From contig CM022670.1 in assembly GCA_012295275.1 (NCBI GenBank), forward strand, positions 39,911,251 to 39,975,250: a DNA stretch of 64,000 nucleotides, written 5' to 3'. Made by a program: the position numbers and the translations under genes. The notes beneath the pieces were generated by a model. It saw only the letters and a list, made by a program, of their open reading frames with translations, was not told the DNA's origin and searched no databases. Shown here piece after piece: positions 1-18,725 of this stretch. How positions within the stretch are numbered: position 1 is the stretch's first letter; each line of letters opens with the position of its first letter. The stretch is from Chrysomallon squamiferum (Eukaryota; Mollusca; Gastropoda; Neomphalida; Peltospiridae).

Positions 1-179
1 TTTTTTAACTATATTTTTTAATTTATATATTATCTGTACATTGTTGGAGCAGTGGTTGTGAAATGAAAAAATGTTAATGGGTAGAACATTTTTATAAAAT
101 GGAAAGTAATTTGTTTCCGTCGACATTGTACATTTAAAAAAAACAATTAAAAAATGCAGCATAAATGTAGTTTTTAATG

Positions 180-605
180 AGTGATAAGTTTTTGTATTAA
201 TATAACCTTTTAAATAAAATGTGTCATTTCTAGTGTTTCTTTTAGCTGATAAATTAATGTTGTTGGTTTTCACTAATAAAACTTTGTAAAAAAATACGTT
301 TCTTGTGGATTTCATTAAGTGATAAAACAATTTTTTTTACTAATATCACCTTTTAATTGTTAGTTCTATATTTTTTAAATTAATAAACAAACTGTTTTTG
401 TCCTAATACCACTTTTTAAATAAATCTGCTGTTTCTAGGTTTTATTAATTATAAACAAAATGTTTTTGTCTTAAAGTTTAAATATTTGTGTAATTTCTGG
501 GTTTTATAAACAAAATGTTTTTCTATTAAGGATCATGTTTTAAATAAATCGCTAAGTTTTATAAACAAAATGTTTTTTTATTAATAATTGTTTTATTTCA
601 CTTTT
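180..605. repeat. Degenerate tandem repeat in TTC39 intron
   Basis: The 3' end of the intron before the first visible TTC39 exon holds about five to six diverged copies of a 70-90 base AT-rich unit. Each carries versions of TTTTAAATAAA, TTTCTAGG/TTTCTGGG and ATAAACAAAATGTTTTT. Copies lose bases toward the exon, and the last copy runs into the acceptor at 608-609. No coding sequence is seen in 1-609. Confidence 0.6.
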
Positions 606-609
606 TTAG

Positions 610-5480
<4,871 letters not shown>

Positions 5481-5865
5481 CTTCTGTGATATTTAGACGA
5501 AACAAAAGTAAATGTGTTTTTTTTAGACAATCTGACCAGTCAAATCCACAATAACCTGATACTATTTCTGTGTCATTTATTACTAAATTTAAATTAAAAA
5601 AAAAAAAATGTTGTAGTTGTTTTAATACATGTTCTTGTGCATATATGTTTTGTGTCAACATGCGTATGTTTGTATGGGCATACACCTGTTTGTACAGGAG
5701 TGTGTCTGTGTGTGTGTGTGTGTGTGTGTATTTGTGTGTGTGTGAAATTGTGTGAAAGTGTGTGCATTCAAATGAAACATTTGTTTCTGATACCTAAGAA
5801 CAAAATAACCAAGATTTTTTTTTTATTATTATTATTTAATATATTTGATGTCTTATTAATAATGT

Positions 5866-5871
5866 AATAAA
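5866..5871 (+). promoter_or_regulatory. Candidate polyadenylation signal of TTC39
   Basis: AATAAA lies 386 bases after the stop codon and is the first canonical hexamer noticed. A longer 3' UTR is possible, since AATAAA variants recur further on. Confidence 0.4.
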
Positions 5872-7434
5872 TTTATTAGTTTGTAAGTATAAGATAGATG
5901 GTAGTGTGGACCCAGATTTTAATAGAGGTTTGTAATTTATAATTATATTTTATTTTAAAAGATCTAAAATTCATTGTGTGAGTAATAAGCGAAGCAGGAG
6001 TATGGGAAAACATTTAAATAAAAACAGTATATTCTACAGCAATACTGTAATAGATTTGACATTGTAAATTTAAAATATATTTGATTATAATAATTTGTGT
6101 ATCAGTTCAGTGGAAATCATGTCATCTTTATCATCCTATCAAACATGCAGTTCTGTTTGTACAATTTAAAATTTTGAAAAATAAAATAAAATAATAGATG
6201 TTTTGTGCTAACCATTGACCAAAGACAGAATGATCTACAAAATGATGATGAACAATTTACATGTAGTTAGATTCTAGAATAACAACAAATACCTCTGTGT
6301 AAATGATCCCAGCACATTGAATCAAGGATTAAGTCTTTTTTTGGTAGTACTGAGTAGTACACAAATATTCACACAATTTTATGTCATAAGTTTTATTTTT
6401 CATACCAGTCTCATCTTCGTGGACTTTCAACGATTGCAAAGACACGTTAATTTGAATATCATTTGCCACGGAAAGTTTTGGCACATTTGACTAACACTGT
6501 CAGGCAAAGTCATTCAAAATCATCTTTAACATGATAAATTCACAAGCATTGTTTTTTTGTTGTTTTTTTGTTGCTTTTCCACTGGAAGTCATGAGTTAAA
6601 GTATTTATGTAATCTTTTTTGTAAAAATCTAAAAATTGTGCATAATTATGACTGTGTGACATTTTTGTTGTGCTCTAGCTTGAAAGTTTACAATTTAAAC
6701 CTGATTTGTTGAGTTGGGTTACATGTATTTACACCCTTAACACTTGTGTTCATTTGAATTAACAAAGAACTAGATAATTTAATAGTCGAACTTGTCATTC
6801 CAAAAGCTCAGTGATTTTTTTTATTTACTGCCAAGTCACTTACTAACCTTTATTTTATTTTTCTCTAATTACTTTTTGTTGTCGTTAGTTTTTATGTTTC
6901 AGTTTTATCATTTATTTTTAAAGCAAGCACCAGCATTTGATGCAAAAGTCAATGGATTGCATTTTTGTAAATGAAATTTATTTTTAAGTTTTTCTTTGAA
7001 GCAAAGATAATTTTATTATATTGTGAATATATTTGATATGGAAATTCAAAATGAATTTCCTAGAAAAATTTTAGCATTTTATTCTCATCAGTCATTATAC
7101 AGCCAACTGTCACGTTAGAGATTTGAAAAAAAAAAAAAAAAAAAAACAAACGTAATTTTTCTTCTTTTAAATTAATGCTATAATCATTTTGTAATGTTTA
7201 AGTTGAGAAAATAAGATGTTTTAAAGTTATTATTTTTGGCAGTCTTTTGTAGCTCATAACAAAGTTAAATGAATTAAAAAAAATAAAAAAAAAAAAATTT
7301 TATAATATCACAAAGGGAAACCATTTTATTATTTAAGGCTCAAATTTTGAAAAAAAAATAAAAAAATAATAAAAATGGCCCATATTTTTAAACTGTTATT
7401 TGTATTAATTAATTTTTTAATTAATAAAATTTTG

Positions 7435-7465
<31 letters not shown>

Positions 7466-10400
7466 AATAAATAAAAAAATAAAAATAATAAAACTTGGAA
7501 GTATGCTGAATATACTTAGACTTTCTTCATACCACCAAAAGTACACAGTAGCACAAAATTTTTTAAAAAGAAAGAAAAATGTATTATTTATTATTATTAA
7601 GCATCTTTATAAATCCATAAATAAACCAGATAGTAAGGAAAAAAATTACTTTTCCAAGAATGTATGTATTTTATTAATAAAAAATTATTGTACAATAACT
7701 TTAATCATTTCCAGTAATCTTTTCTTTTTAACAGAAAAAAAAAAACATTTATTGATTTCTTTTCAGATGATTATATAAATTTTCCTGATTAGAAGTTTCA
7801 GAATATTTTCAATATGTTTTTAATTAGAGATATTTCTCTTTTTTTATTTTTAATTTTAATGTTTTGTTTTTTTTTTTTATATTTTTTTTTAAAACATTTG
7901 CATTAAATGCATCGTATTTTAACGAGGAGTTTGAGGGTGTTTTGTTATTTAATTGCATTGTTGTTTTGTTTATTAGTTCATTGTGTTGGCCAGTCTTGCA
8001 TTGCTCATTACCCAGTCAGATATATTAATAATATATATATACAAATCAGTTGTTCAGATATTGTTACACAATCAATAAAAACCCAATGATATGTGCAATA
8101 TGAATATATATTTAATACCTCCATTTTGTAAAAATCTATTTAACTTAAGTGACTGCTACTTATCTTATTGTACACAAATAAATATTTAAAATGAAATATT
8201 TCAGTTGTATGGGATTTAAAAAAAAAATTAATGATGTTATTGCCATAACAAGAAAATTTAGAATTATTGTTATTATTATGTAAGAAAATGATTTTTAAAT
8301 TTTTTTTTTTTCATTCAGCTTTTAATTATCATGAAAATAACATATTATGAATGTTGTAGAAATGCCCATAATTACATACCTGATTCCAAGCATGTCTTCA
8401 GTTCTTTAAACCTCTAAATTAAATAATAATAAAATTTTGGGCTCTTAAAATTAACTTTTATTCCATCAAACATCAGACTGTTGTTATTTTAATGGAAATT
8501 CACATACAGAGCTGTGAAAATAACTCATCTTGTGAATGCTGTATTTAATGTTTTTTTTGTTTTTTTCATTTGTTCACTGTTGTTTCACTGTTGTTTATTT
8601 ACTGTGTACATATAGTGTGTATTTATTTGTTTCTTCTTGTATCAGAGCATTGTATCAAAGTGCACCATAGCAGAGCCTTTACACTCCTAAACATTGTATT
8701 ATATAATGGTCAGTTTTCTCTTTTGTAAAAAATAAAGCAAAAAAAAAAAAGGTTAAAATAATAATAATAATAATAATTTAAAAAAAAAAAATTAAAATTA
8801 TATAGAGATTTAACTAAATATTATACACAATTACAGGGCTCTCTCTCTCTCTCTCTCCCTCCCTCCCTCCCTCCCTCTCCCTCACACACACACAATAATA
8901 ATAGTAATCTGAATTTCAAGAATTTCACAGAATGGATTATTGACCTATATAGTTACATACGTATAATTTGTTTTAGAATGCAGTTTTTATTTATTTACAG
9001 ACATTTTTATGTAATAAACTCTTCTTCTTTATCACATATTAGCAGCTTTTTTTATCTGATATTAAGTCAAAACTGCAATATCTATATATAGATATATATA
9101 TTTTATCACTTGATTATTGACATTTTTATTTTACATGAATTATAATGCAACACTTTATTATATCACTTAATGTCTTTTAATTTTATAGTGTTTATTTATT
9201 TATTATTATTATTATTACTATAACTATTTTCATTACTATTATTATTAATTTAATTATTTATTTACATATTTTTTTTAATTTAATTATTTTTTTTTACCTT
9301 GTATTTAGTTGTTTATTCTTATTAACAAAACAGTTTAAATAAAACTAAGTTATTCAATATGACTTCTGCTATTTTTGTTACTTTTATTGTTCTGCTGCTG
9401 CTGCTGCTGCTACAACAACTACTGCTGCTATTGTTAGTGTACAGCTACTACTGCTGCTGTTTTTCTCTTGTTACTGCTGCAAACATTACTCTGGATGTAG
9501 TCCATAGCAACCATTAGTGCCATAACAACCACTGATGTTATTTGTTTGTTCATATAACTGTTAAAATCGCAAAACCATTTTTTTTTTTTTTTTTTTTTTT
9601 TTGAAATAGCTGCAACAACAAAAATTAATCTTAAGTTTGTTTTTTTTTTCATGAAAAAAACAATCTGAAGAAATATTTGATTTGTTATTAATTTTTTCTT
9701 TTACATTGTTATGAAAGTAACTACGTCTCAGAAATTACTTTAATTAACAAATTCAGAAATAATGAAATTTAAATTCACAAAACGTACAGTGATAGATGAT
9801 AATCTTGCTTACATTTATTACAGTGATTGATAATGTTGCTTCTTATATTTATTAAAATTATTACACTCCATTTGAATTGCATTTAACTTATTTCTGTTTG
9901 AGTCAGAATGAAAATTGTTAGTTCTAGAAATATTTATTACATAAAACTTTGTTAATTTTGTTACTTTTCTTTATAGTTAAAATAGTATCTGGATTTTGTA
10001 TGTGTTGTATTTAAAAAAAAAAAAAATGCAATTCATTAATAAAACTTTTACATCACAGTTCTTATTTTGCTTTTTCATAATCGTTATTAATGTGGATGTT
10101 TTAAAAACTAATTGGATGCCAAATAATTTATGTAACAAATAAACAGCTTACTAAAACTGTTATTAACATATTTTAAAACTAAAAAAAAAAATAAAACAAT
10201 AATTCGTATTTAATAAATAACAGACATTTACAGAAACACTGTTTTAATAAAAAAAAATAAAACATAATAAAATAAATAAATGTTCTGTTGACCATCCATT
10301 TCACAAACCTCAGTTTTAAGGATTTCATAAAATGCAGAACAAATGTGAAAAAAAATCACAAAATTTTAACCATTCTCCCAACCTAGCCTACATTTTTCTT

Positions 10401-11089
10401 CATTTATACTGCAAAACATGTGTTTACATCGTTTTTATGTTTGTATTTTGTTCTTACATTATTATTTTACTGTGTTATAATGTACTAAAGATTAAATGTT
10501 TAAAGTTTACATTTGTAACTTCACATACATTTTTGGGACTAGTGCTTCCCTCCCTAGTTAGTCATTGAAATCAAGGGTCAACAGTTAAATGAAAATTTGT
10601 TAATTAAAACAAAGAGATAAGAAAAGAAAATAATTTAAATATTATTTGGAATTTTTCTTGTTCCGTCCATCCCATTCATCATTTATTTTACTGTTTCTGA
10701 GAAGGTAAATGATCCCTTGCTTCTGAATCAAAAAGAGTAACCCTTGGATAGGCTGCAGTGAATTTCACAACTCATTATTGTAAAAAAAAAATAATAATAA
10801 TAAAAATAATAATAATAACAACAACAACAATAAAATATATATAAAATTAAAATCAATATATATATACATATACACACACATATATTTTCTTCTTTTTGTT
10901 GTGTAATGGTATTAAAATGTGTTGTAACAGTGTAAAATATTGGTTCATTCATGTATTTTCATTGTAGACAAGAGAACAGAGATGGAATATTAAATATCCA
11001 GTTATAGATTTGTTTCTGAATAGACTAATTTATTTTAAAATTATTATTTAAAAAAATACTTTGTTCAGCATAGAAAAGGTTGACTTAGC

Positions 11090-11136
11090 ACACACACCCA
11101 AACACACAACACACACACACACACAAACACACACAC

Positions 11137-11182
<46 letters not shown>

Positions 11183-11193
11183 AACACACACAC
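11090..11193. repeat. Interrupted (CA)n microsatellite
   Basis: CA dinucleotides interrupted by AA and by CAAA spacers cover about 100 bases. Confidence 0.9.
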
Positions 11194-11960
11194 TCAGAGT
11201 ATTATTTTAAATGAAATCTTGCATTTTTATGCTGATTTATTTATAAATATATTTCAGTTAAGAAAAAACAAAATTTTTTTTTTTAATCCCATTAACATAA
11301 AAGTGTCTTGAAGAATTTCATTTTCTATTATTATAGTTTTGTTATATTTATATGTTGCATACACTCATAATGTTTTATAATACAAATTTATCAAACTGAA
11401 GAATGAATATTTTTATCTGTTTGACTAGACCAACTAACAAAAAACAAACAACAGTTCTAGATTTTATTTTTTAATTATATTAATTAAACCCACTTTATTA
11501 ATAGTAACAAATATCTAACAATAAAAAAAAAGAGACAAAAACATACATAATAAATATTAATTACGGTGAGTATTAATAATTTAACATGAAATGACTGAAT
11601 ATTCCATCATGAATGAAAACCCCATTCACATTTATATTTTCTGTTAATATCTTATCAAATCATGATAAATCATCTGATTTGGGGGTTTTTCACATTAAAA
11701 TTGTATTATACATGTAGACCTATAAAAATAAATAAACCCTTGTATGAATATATACAACTATTTATGACAAGCAAGAACATCCCTTAAGTTATAGTTAGAT
11801 TTCCCACAAAACAACATTACTGATGAGACCCTCGATTTTTCATATAAAACAAAATGTAAATACTAATTTCCCTAAAACAAACCAATTTTCCCATGCTAAT
11901 ATATTTTTCTATATATGTATATTTTGCATCTGTGTACTGTGTTAATATGTGAAAAATGTT

Positions 11961-12072
<112 letters not shown>

Positions 12073-12627
12073 TGCACACATATTTACAGACAAGCACATT
12101 TCAAACAGCATTTACTTTCCTGCATAAACAAATACTAACAATAACCACTAACAATCATGAAATAAATAATTCATCAATAAAGAAATTTATGATGGATTTC
12201 AAAATATGATCACTGGAAATGAACATTACAGTTTTATTTGTTCACTTAAAGCTGTTTTTCTTTTCAATTAAAAACAAATTTACTTTTAAATTTCAATACA
12301 AAAATTTTATAATATTATAATTATTAGATTATGCTCATGTTTCTTAACGATGAAAATTTTAACATCCTCATCACAGAATTTCTGTGATTATATAACCTAA
12401 GGTTAGTCATGCACTCTGAAATGATGATGTTTGATGATTCTCAAAATGGTGAATGATTCAACAGTGATAAATGAAATTATTTTGGTGTGTGTGAAACTAG
12501 AGGGAGGAAAGTTTGATGAAAATGATTGTAAAAGTTAGGAAATTTAGTTGAACATGAATGAAATTTTATCATAAAGACTAAAGATGAATGAAATGAAAAT
12601 GTATTTTTTAAAAAAAAAAATAAAAAT

Positions 12628-12793
<166 letters not shown>

Positions 12794-12931
12794 TAAAGAA
12801 TAGAACAGAAATGGCTTAAGAAACCCTAACATAACATAATGATGATAATCAACTTTTTAACAGTGAGATTCATTATTGTTCTTTCCAAAGAACACACAGT
12901 TCTATTTTGTCAGCTCCACTGATCACTCAGG

Positions 12932-12942
12932 TTTATTTTATT
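12932..12942 (-). promoter_or_regulatory. Polyadenylation signals overlapping the SLC35B3 stop codon
   Basis: On the minus strand two overlapping AATAAA hexamers (12942-12937 and 12937-12932) begin within or next to the TAA stop. If used they would give an unusually short 3' UTR; a more distal signal is equally possible. Confidence 0.35.
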
Positions 12943-15900
12943 TAAACTATGTTTTCTGGTGATACTATTCTGGATTTGAGATTCAGTCTTATCAAGATGT
13001 TTTTCATCTTGTTGTCCCAGTCAACCTTGTTCTTGCTGTACAAGTTGAGATATATTCCAAACACAACTATCAGTGCAGACCACAAGTATCTGAAAATAAA
13101 GTGTGATTAGAAGAATGGAATATAAAAATAAAAAAACTAAATTTAAAAAAAGATGGAACAAAACACACAAAAAGAACATTAAAAAAACGTTTACATATCC
13201 TTCAATTTAGCAGGATTTTTAAAAATGGACATTATGCATTATATTCCTGAATAAATTTTCTCACAACCTCGTTATATTATTATTGTACTTTATAAGCAAA
13301 TATTAGTGCAAAATTAAAACAGATAAAAAGTATACTTATAAAGCTATAAAATGCATTATGTGAATTAATATCCTATTCATATTGTACTTATCACGAGATT
13401 AGTGTCAAGTAAACACAAGTAAAATAATCATTTAGGATTATAAAATGAACTTAATGTAAATATGTTAAGTAATATCTTAATAATATCATACTCCATCATA
13501 AGATCAGTGACAAATAATTACAAATTAAAATATAATTTCAATGAATATCAAAATGTATATATGATAAACATGTTTGTAAAAATCTCTTACTGTGTATACT
13601 TACTGCAATGTAAAAGGCTTTGAGAAAAACATGAATGAAAGAATTATAGTGACAGCTTTTCTACATGTGGTTACTAGAACAGAAAATAATAATTTTATGC
13701 ATACATAGTATTTTAATATAATGATATTTCTACATTTGGCCTTAATTAAATGTTTGGTATCCAATAGTAAATGATAAAAAATTAATCTATGATGTTATCT
13801 TTTTTTCAACAATATTTTTAGCCTAGCACAGTAAAAACTCACCAATTCTGTTATTTACCACAAATGAGTATAAAATTTTATTAAATTTTTAATAATAATC
13901 AAGACAGATCTTTCATATCACAATCCAAAATGAACATAAATTTTTTGTCAGATATCTTTTAAATCGTAATTGATATTAAAAAAAAAAAAAAAAAAAAAAA
14001 ATAAATAAAAAAATATTTTATCTTCCAGATTTGATAACAATTTTAAAGCACTGGAAAGTGTAAAAACAAACCTGTCACAGCCACTAAAGCACCAAAAGAT
14101 TTCACCAGGGTTAGAACAATATTAACACCAATGTAACCAGTAATAGAAAATATCACAGCATAGCCGTAAGTCTGTGTCACATGCTGAAAACAAACAAACA
14201 TTAAATTAAAATCCTTTTTATTACTGACTACATACAGAATATCTCTGTACAAAAAAACATATCTCTGTATTAAAACTTTGTATTATAAGCTGTTATCACA
14301 AATTAAACTGGATTTACAGTAGATATTCCATTCTTCACATTAATGGAAGCTGAGGCAGATCTATAGTGGGTGTCCTAGCTGTTTGGACTCCCCCTCAAAT
14401 TTGAAAAGTGCCCCTTTTATTTAGAATTTTTAGGTTTTTAAAAAAAATATATTTTAAAATTTTTTTGTTAATGTATAGAACATTGTTGTGCACTGTTATG
14501 TTATGGTTCATGTGAATAGTGTGTAATTTTTTAATAATGCCTTTAAATAATAGTATGCCCTTTTTGTCATGAACAAACTCATCAGAAAAGTTGGATCGCC
14601 CCAGAAAGTTATTTTTCTATGTTAAACTAATAAAAATAAGACTTACATCCTTGCAAAACTGAAAAGCTGACACAATATCACCCATCACAGAAAGGCCAAC
14701 CAAAATATAAAGAAAACCTATACCATAGGAATATAGAACCTGAAAGAAAAAGAGAAAATTTTTAAATATATAATGGTAGAGAATATTATGTTAAAAACAT
14801 ATCCCCATTTGGTGCCATTATATTGCCAGTTATGTAACAATACAAATCAGAAACTAACTTGTTTGAGAACCATAGACAAAATGTTTCTTGATAATAAATT
14901 TATAATTTAGGAAAACATTTAGACAATTATCTAAAAAAAAAAAAAAAAAGAAATAAAAAAAAAATAAAAAATAAATGAATCTTATATGAAGATGTACTTT
15001 GAAATTATTATTTTACTTGATTTGTCACACCCAACTTTGCCAATAATAAAGTATGATAATAAAATTGTCTCCCTTTTCATGATGTAATTTTGCATACTAA
15101 AATAAAAACAAATCAAGACACATTTAACTCTCCAATGTCTTGCTCACTACTGATAAACAAGAAAAACAAGAAACCAAACAAAATACATTTATTCTATCAG
15201 ACTTCAATGTATCAATGTAAAATGTTTTACTTCAAATTTATACATTACCATTTCAGAATTTGTTGCTCCATATTGCTTCAGTGTTTTTTCTTGAACATTT
15301 CCAATAGCTCCATCAGCACAAAGAGCCAGTGATATAAGAATAACCCCTAAATGATTATATGTGACTCTTTAATTATGTTTGTAAACATCTTAATTACATT
15401 TCATTTCAAACGTTTTCACTTTGATAACATTTTAATTATGTTTCATTTTTAAAAATTTGACTTTGTTAACATTTTAGTAACATTTCATTTCAATGGTTTT
15501 GACTTCAATAACTTTTTAATTACACTGCAGTTCTAAAGTTTTGACTACATTGTTAAGACTAAGAACTGTATTAGAGAGTAGTCATGCTGGATCAATGACC
15601 TTTGATGTATTCACACTTATGTCTCATTCCAACAAGTGCTCTCAATTCATGGTTTGTGGTTTGTGCATGTAAAACATGCTTGACAAAAATATAAAGTAAG
15701 ATGATTTTTTTTCATTCCACTATTTTCACACTAATTCTAATTTTAAAACATATTTACAATCTTGTTTGATTTTTTTTTTATAAATCTTAATTAACAATGA
15801 AACTGGAAGCTTTGTGAAAGCTGTAGAAATCAGAAAAGTAACAGATTAAAGGAGACTAACCATAGAGATTGAAGTTTGGTGACACTGTGCTGTCAGCCAG

Positions 15901-18162
15901 AGTGAAGAGAATTAGACCAAAACTCATACACAGACAAGCAGAAATATCTATCACAGTAAACTTCTTTCCTGTAAAAATATTTAAAAAACATAAAATAAAA
16001 TAAAATAAATAAAAATATCTATATATCTATATATATATTTAAAAATAATAATTCAGTTAATAAGTTAAAATGCATGCAAACATCCATACAGAAATATCTA
16101 TGAAGGTAAACTAATTTCCTTGATAAATATTAAAACAAATAAATGATATATTTAAAAAAAATAAAAATTAACATAAAATGCATGAAATTCAAACAAACTG
16201 AAAATAAGAAAAAAAACAACGTCCTTCAGGAAAATTAAACTTCCTCACTCATTTTCTACATGTATTTTGAAGAGAATAACACACACACATCTTTACTCAT
16301 TAGTAAGTAAATGCTCTGTATTCTGTTTACCTTGTATAAGTATTCCACCAATAAGGACAGGTATAAGTTTACAACATTTAAATATGACCTGGGTCGGGTA
16401 GTTGAGATATCCTACAGATGTGTTTGATAAACCCATCGTAGCCACAGTCAAAAAAGCCAACACTCCGTAAGATTTTAATGGTATCCTGTAAATAACAAAG
16501 GAAATTAAATCCCCAAACTTGCTTGTGTTCATAAAATCAGATCTTCTGAATTTCTGAAAAGAAAATCTTAAATTCTGAATTAAAATTGAGCACCCATTGT
16601 TGTTATTATTAATATTTTTAAAAATTCCTCCCCAGGTAATAAAACTGGACATCCTAAACCTCCTGGGGCAGGTCCAGGTTTTCTGATGGGGGTGGGGTCC
16701 ATGACAAAAAGGACACCTTAACATTATGAAATAACACTACTGAAAAATTACACATGGTTCACATGGACCATAATATCACAGTGCTACAACAGGGATGCTT
16801 GTAGATGTATTCTACAGTGTTCTAAACATTGACAGAAAATGACAATATTTTGTAATAAAAAAACAAAAAAATCCTAAATGAAAGGGGCACTTCTCAAATT
16901 TGCAGGGTGGTCCAGATACCTTGGACCCCCCCTCTAGATCTACCCCAGACCTATTATGTTTTATTTTTTATTTAAAAAAAAAAATAATAAAATGCAAAAG
17001 ATGAAGTAAAATGAAAGGTAGAATACTCCAGTTAGTTATTTCGTATTCAATGCCACTTGAATACTGTCAACAAAGTCAATGCTATTAGAGTTTTAGTCTA
17101 TCAGAAAGTATAGATATGTTAAAATTCTTTGCTACATATAAATATGACCAGATATATGAATAACAGTCTTCCTTTTATAAATATTTTCATCAAATACGAG
17201 CAACTGACTTTCTAGTTCTGTCTTCTTTGAAGTGCAGCTCTGTGAGTCCAAACAATGTGTAGCAGGCAAACTGTATCAGAGTTAAATACCAGCCAAACGG
17301 TCGGAAACCATCAAGTCTAAATATTAATTCCTAGAAGAAAACAAACAAAAACTCCTGTGTTTTAATATATAAGCAATGAAAAAAAACAGTCTAGAAATTT
17401 ATAAAACTTCATTCAGCCAATAGTATGAATGTAACTGCAACTCATGTACATACATGTTTTATATCAATTCATATTTTTTTGATTAAAATTAAATTTATTT
17501 CATCCCAAAAGTTATGTGGCACTGTTTTCTGAAATTTGTAATCTTTCTTTTTAGTGAACTGTCACATTCCAAAGAAAATGGGCTCTGTATAGATTTGCCT
17601 CAGTAATAGTTTTTAAGGAAAACCAGTTCCTGAATGATTAAATATCAAACAAATTACTTTAGAATAATTTTGTATTTATTTATTTTTTTATTTTTAAAAT
17701 TACCATAGTAAAAGTAACAAAACTCATTCTTTATGTTCATCTTCATAATGAATGCTTATTTTTTTTAGTTTTTAAAATTAAATCAATTTTTATTTTTTTA
17801 ATACATTTTTTTTCTATTTACAGTTTATTATACCATGCATATGTTATGTAACAACCTAAAATTTATTGTTTTAAACTTACTAAGTCAATAAATTATAATA
17901 ACATTTCTAAAGAATAAGTTAAAAAATTTAATTTTTAAATTACCTGCATATATCCATAAATAAGATAAAAAAAGAAAGTTGCTATGGTGAGTAATATGAA
18001 CTGTGTTGATCGAGGTATTCTAGACAAATCAAAACCTAACATGAAAATTTGTTCTTTCTTTTGTGATAGGAAATCACTGGCTGTTTCCATCATAAGTTTG
18101 GTGCTGTCTAGAATAAGAGGTGCCTTTGGTCTTCGACCTGATGTTTGTGAAGGTTTATACAT
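12942..18162 (-). CDS. SLC35B3: SLC35B3, adenosine 3'-phospho 5'-phosphosulfate (PAPS) transporter 2
   Basis: Nine coding exons on the minus strand, in gene order: 18162-17944, 17330-17209, 16485-16331, 15968-15861, 15346-15249, 14739-14647, 14183-14072, 13673-13604 and 13089-12942. They join in phase to 374 residues (human protein about 400). The family imports PAPS, the universal sulfate donor, into the Golgi lumen in exchange for nucleotide. Signature runs seen are FRPFGWYLTLIQFACY, TMGLSNTSVGYLNYPTQVIF, LTLADSTVSPNFNLYGV, SLALCADGAIGNVQEKTLKQ and VTTCRKAVTIILSFMFFSKP, with about ten hydrophobic segments as expected. The start is the ATG at 18162-18160, preceded by an in-frame TAA 18 bases upstream. 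The N-terminal 50 residues are not conserved. A divergent repeat family has inserted in two of its introns. The best alternative would be SLC35B2, but the C-terminal exons fit B3 better. Confidence 0.95.
14353..14612 (+). mobile_element. Dispersed repeat copy 1 (in SLC35B3 intron)
   Basis: A stretch of about 260 bases contains GATCTATAGTGGGTGTCC, CAAATTTGAAAAGTGCCCC, GAACATTGTTGTGCACTG, TATGGTTCATGTGAATAGTG and CATCAGAAAAGTTGG in this order. The same blocks recur in the same order, inverted and diverged, at 16640-16948. This marks an interspersed element, probably non-autonomous; its class is unknown. Confidence 0.7.
16640..16948 (-). mobile_element. Dispersed repeat copy 2, inverted relative to copy 1
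   Basis: Read on the minus strand it begins near TAGATCTAGAGGGG and proceeds through CAAATTTGAGAAGTGCCCC, TATGGTCCATGTGAACCATG and CATCAGAAAACCTGG. This parallels the copy at 14353-14612 block for block. It lies in the intron between the exons at 17330-17209 and 16485-16331 and accounts for the cysteine-rich start of a long minus-strand open frame (16293-16724). Confidence 0.7.
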
Positions 18163-18206
18163 GATAGTAATGCTTGGTTTTTAATCAAATCATTGTCAAA
18201 CGACAT
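18108..18206 (-). promoter_or_regulatory. Upstream ORF overlapping the SLC35B3 start
   Basis: The SLC35B3 exon carrying the start begins at an acceptor (18208-18207) followed at once by ATG (18206-18204). This opens a 33-codon frame, ending at TAG 18110-18108, that overlaps the main start codon in another frame. Any transcript including this exon would present this ATG before the main one, so translation may depend on leaky scanning. Confidence 0.6.
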
Positions 18207-18628
18207 CTGAAAAAAAAAAAAAAAATAATAATAATATTAAATAATAATAAATAATAAAAATAATAAATAAAACAATGAATAAAACAATAATAAATAAATA
18301 AATAAATAAATAAATAATCTATAACAAATAAGTACTTTACATTTTAATTTATTCTTCTTATTTAATGATTTTATTTATTTATATTTATTTATTATACATC
18401 CAACAATAAATAACAATATCGGATATCCCCAATATGTTTTTAAAAATTCTGTAGTACAATCAGTAGTTCTTTTTACACAAATATGTATTACAATTTATAG
18501 GCTTTCGATCTTTTGAATTCTGCCTACTCTTGAAAGTAATATCTTTATCCGATTCTGTATTATTTTCGATTTGTCATTATTGATCAAAGAAAGCGTTTGT
18601 TAATAACAAAACAAATTTATCCACGTAC

Positions 18629-18725
18629 CAAGTCAATAAACAACTTTCTGCTTTCGTGTTTTGGTGTCGGAACCTATCGGATGGTTTCGACTTTCGCCGG
18701 CTGTATTTTCGTATATAAACTTGTA
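18629..18725 (-). other. Candidate 5' UTR exon of SLC35B3
   Basis: On the minus strand a good donor (TTG followed by GTACGT, GT at 18628-18627) lies about 420 bases before the acceptor of the start exon, in a local stretch of higher CG content. The 5' limit is a guess. There is no transcript evidence. Confidence 0.4.

Noticed and set aside
7503-7778. 91-codon open frame rich in Lys, Ile and Asn
   Set aside because: Composition is that expected from A-rich DNA, with no conserved motif or upstream promoter context.
10332-10568. 78-codon hydrophobic open frame
   Set aside because: No splice partners, no family resemblance, and composition equal to the surrounding AT-rich DNA.
16486-16724. Cysteine-containing amino-terminal extension (CPFCHG, TCPRRF) of a 143-codon minus-strand frame, zinc-finger-like at first sight
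   Set aside because: This part lies in the intron and comes from the dispersed repeat also found at 14353-14612; only 16331-16485 is SLC35B3 coding.
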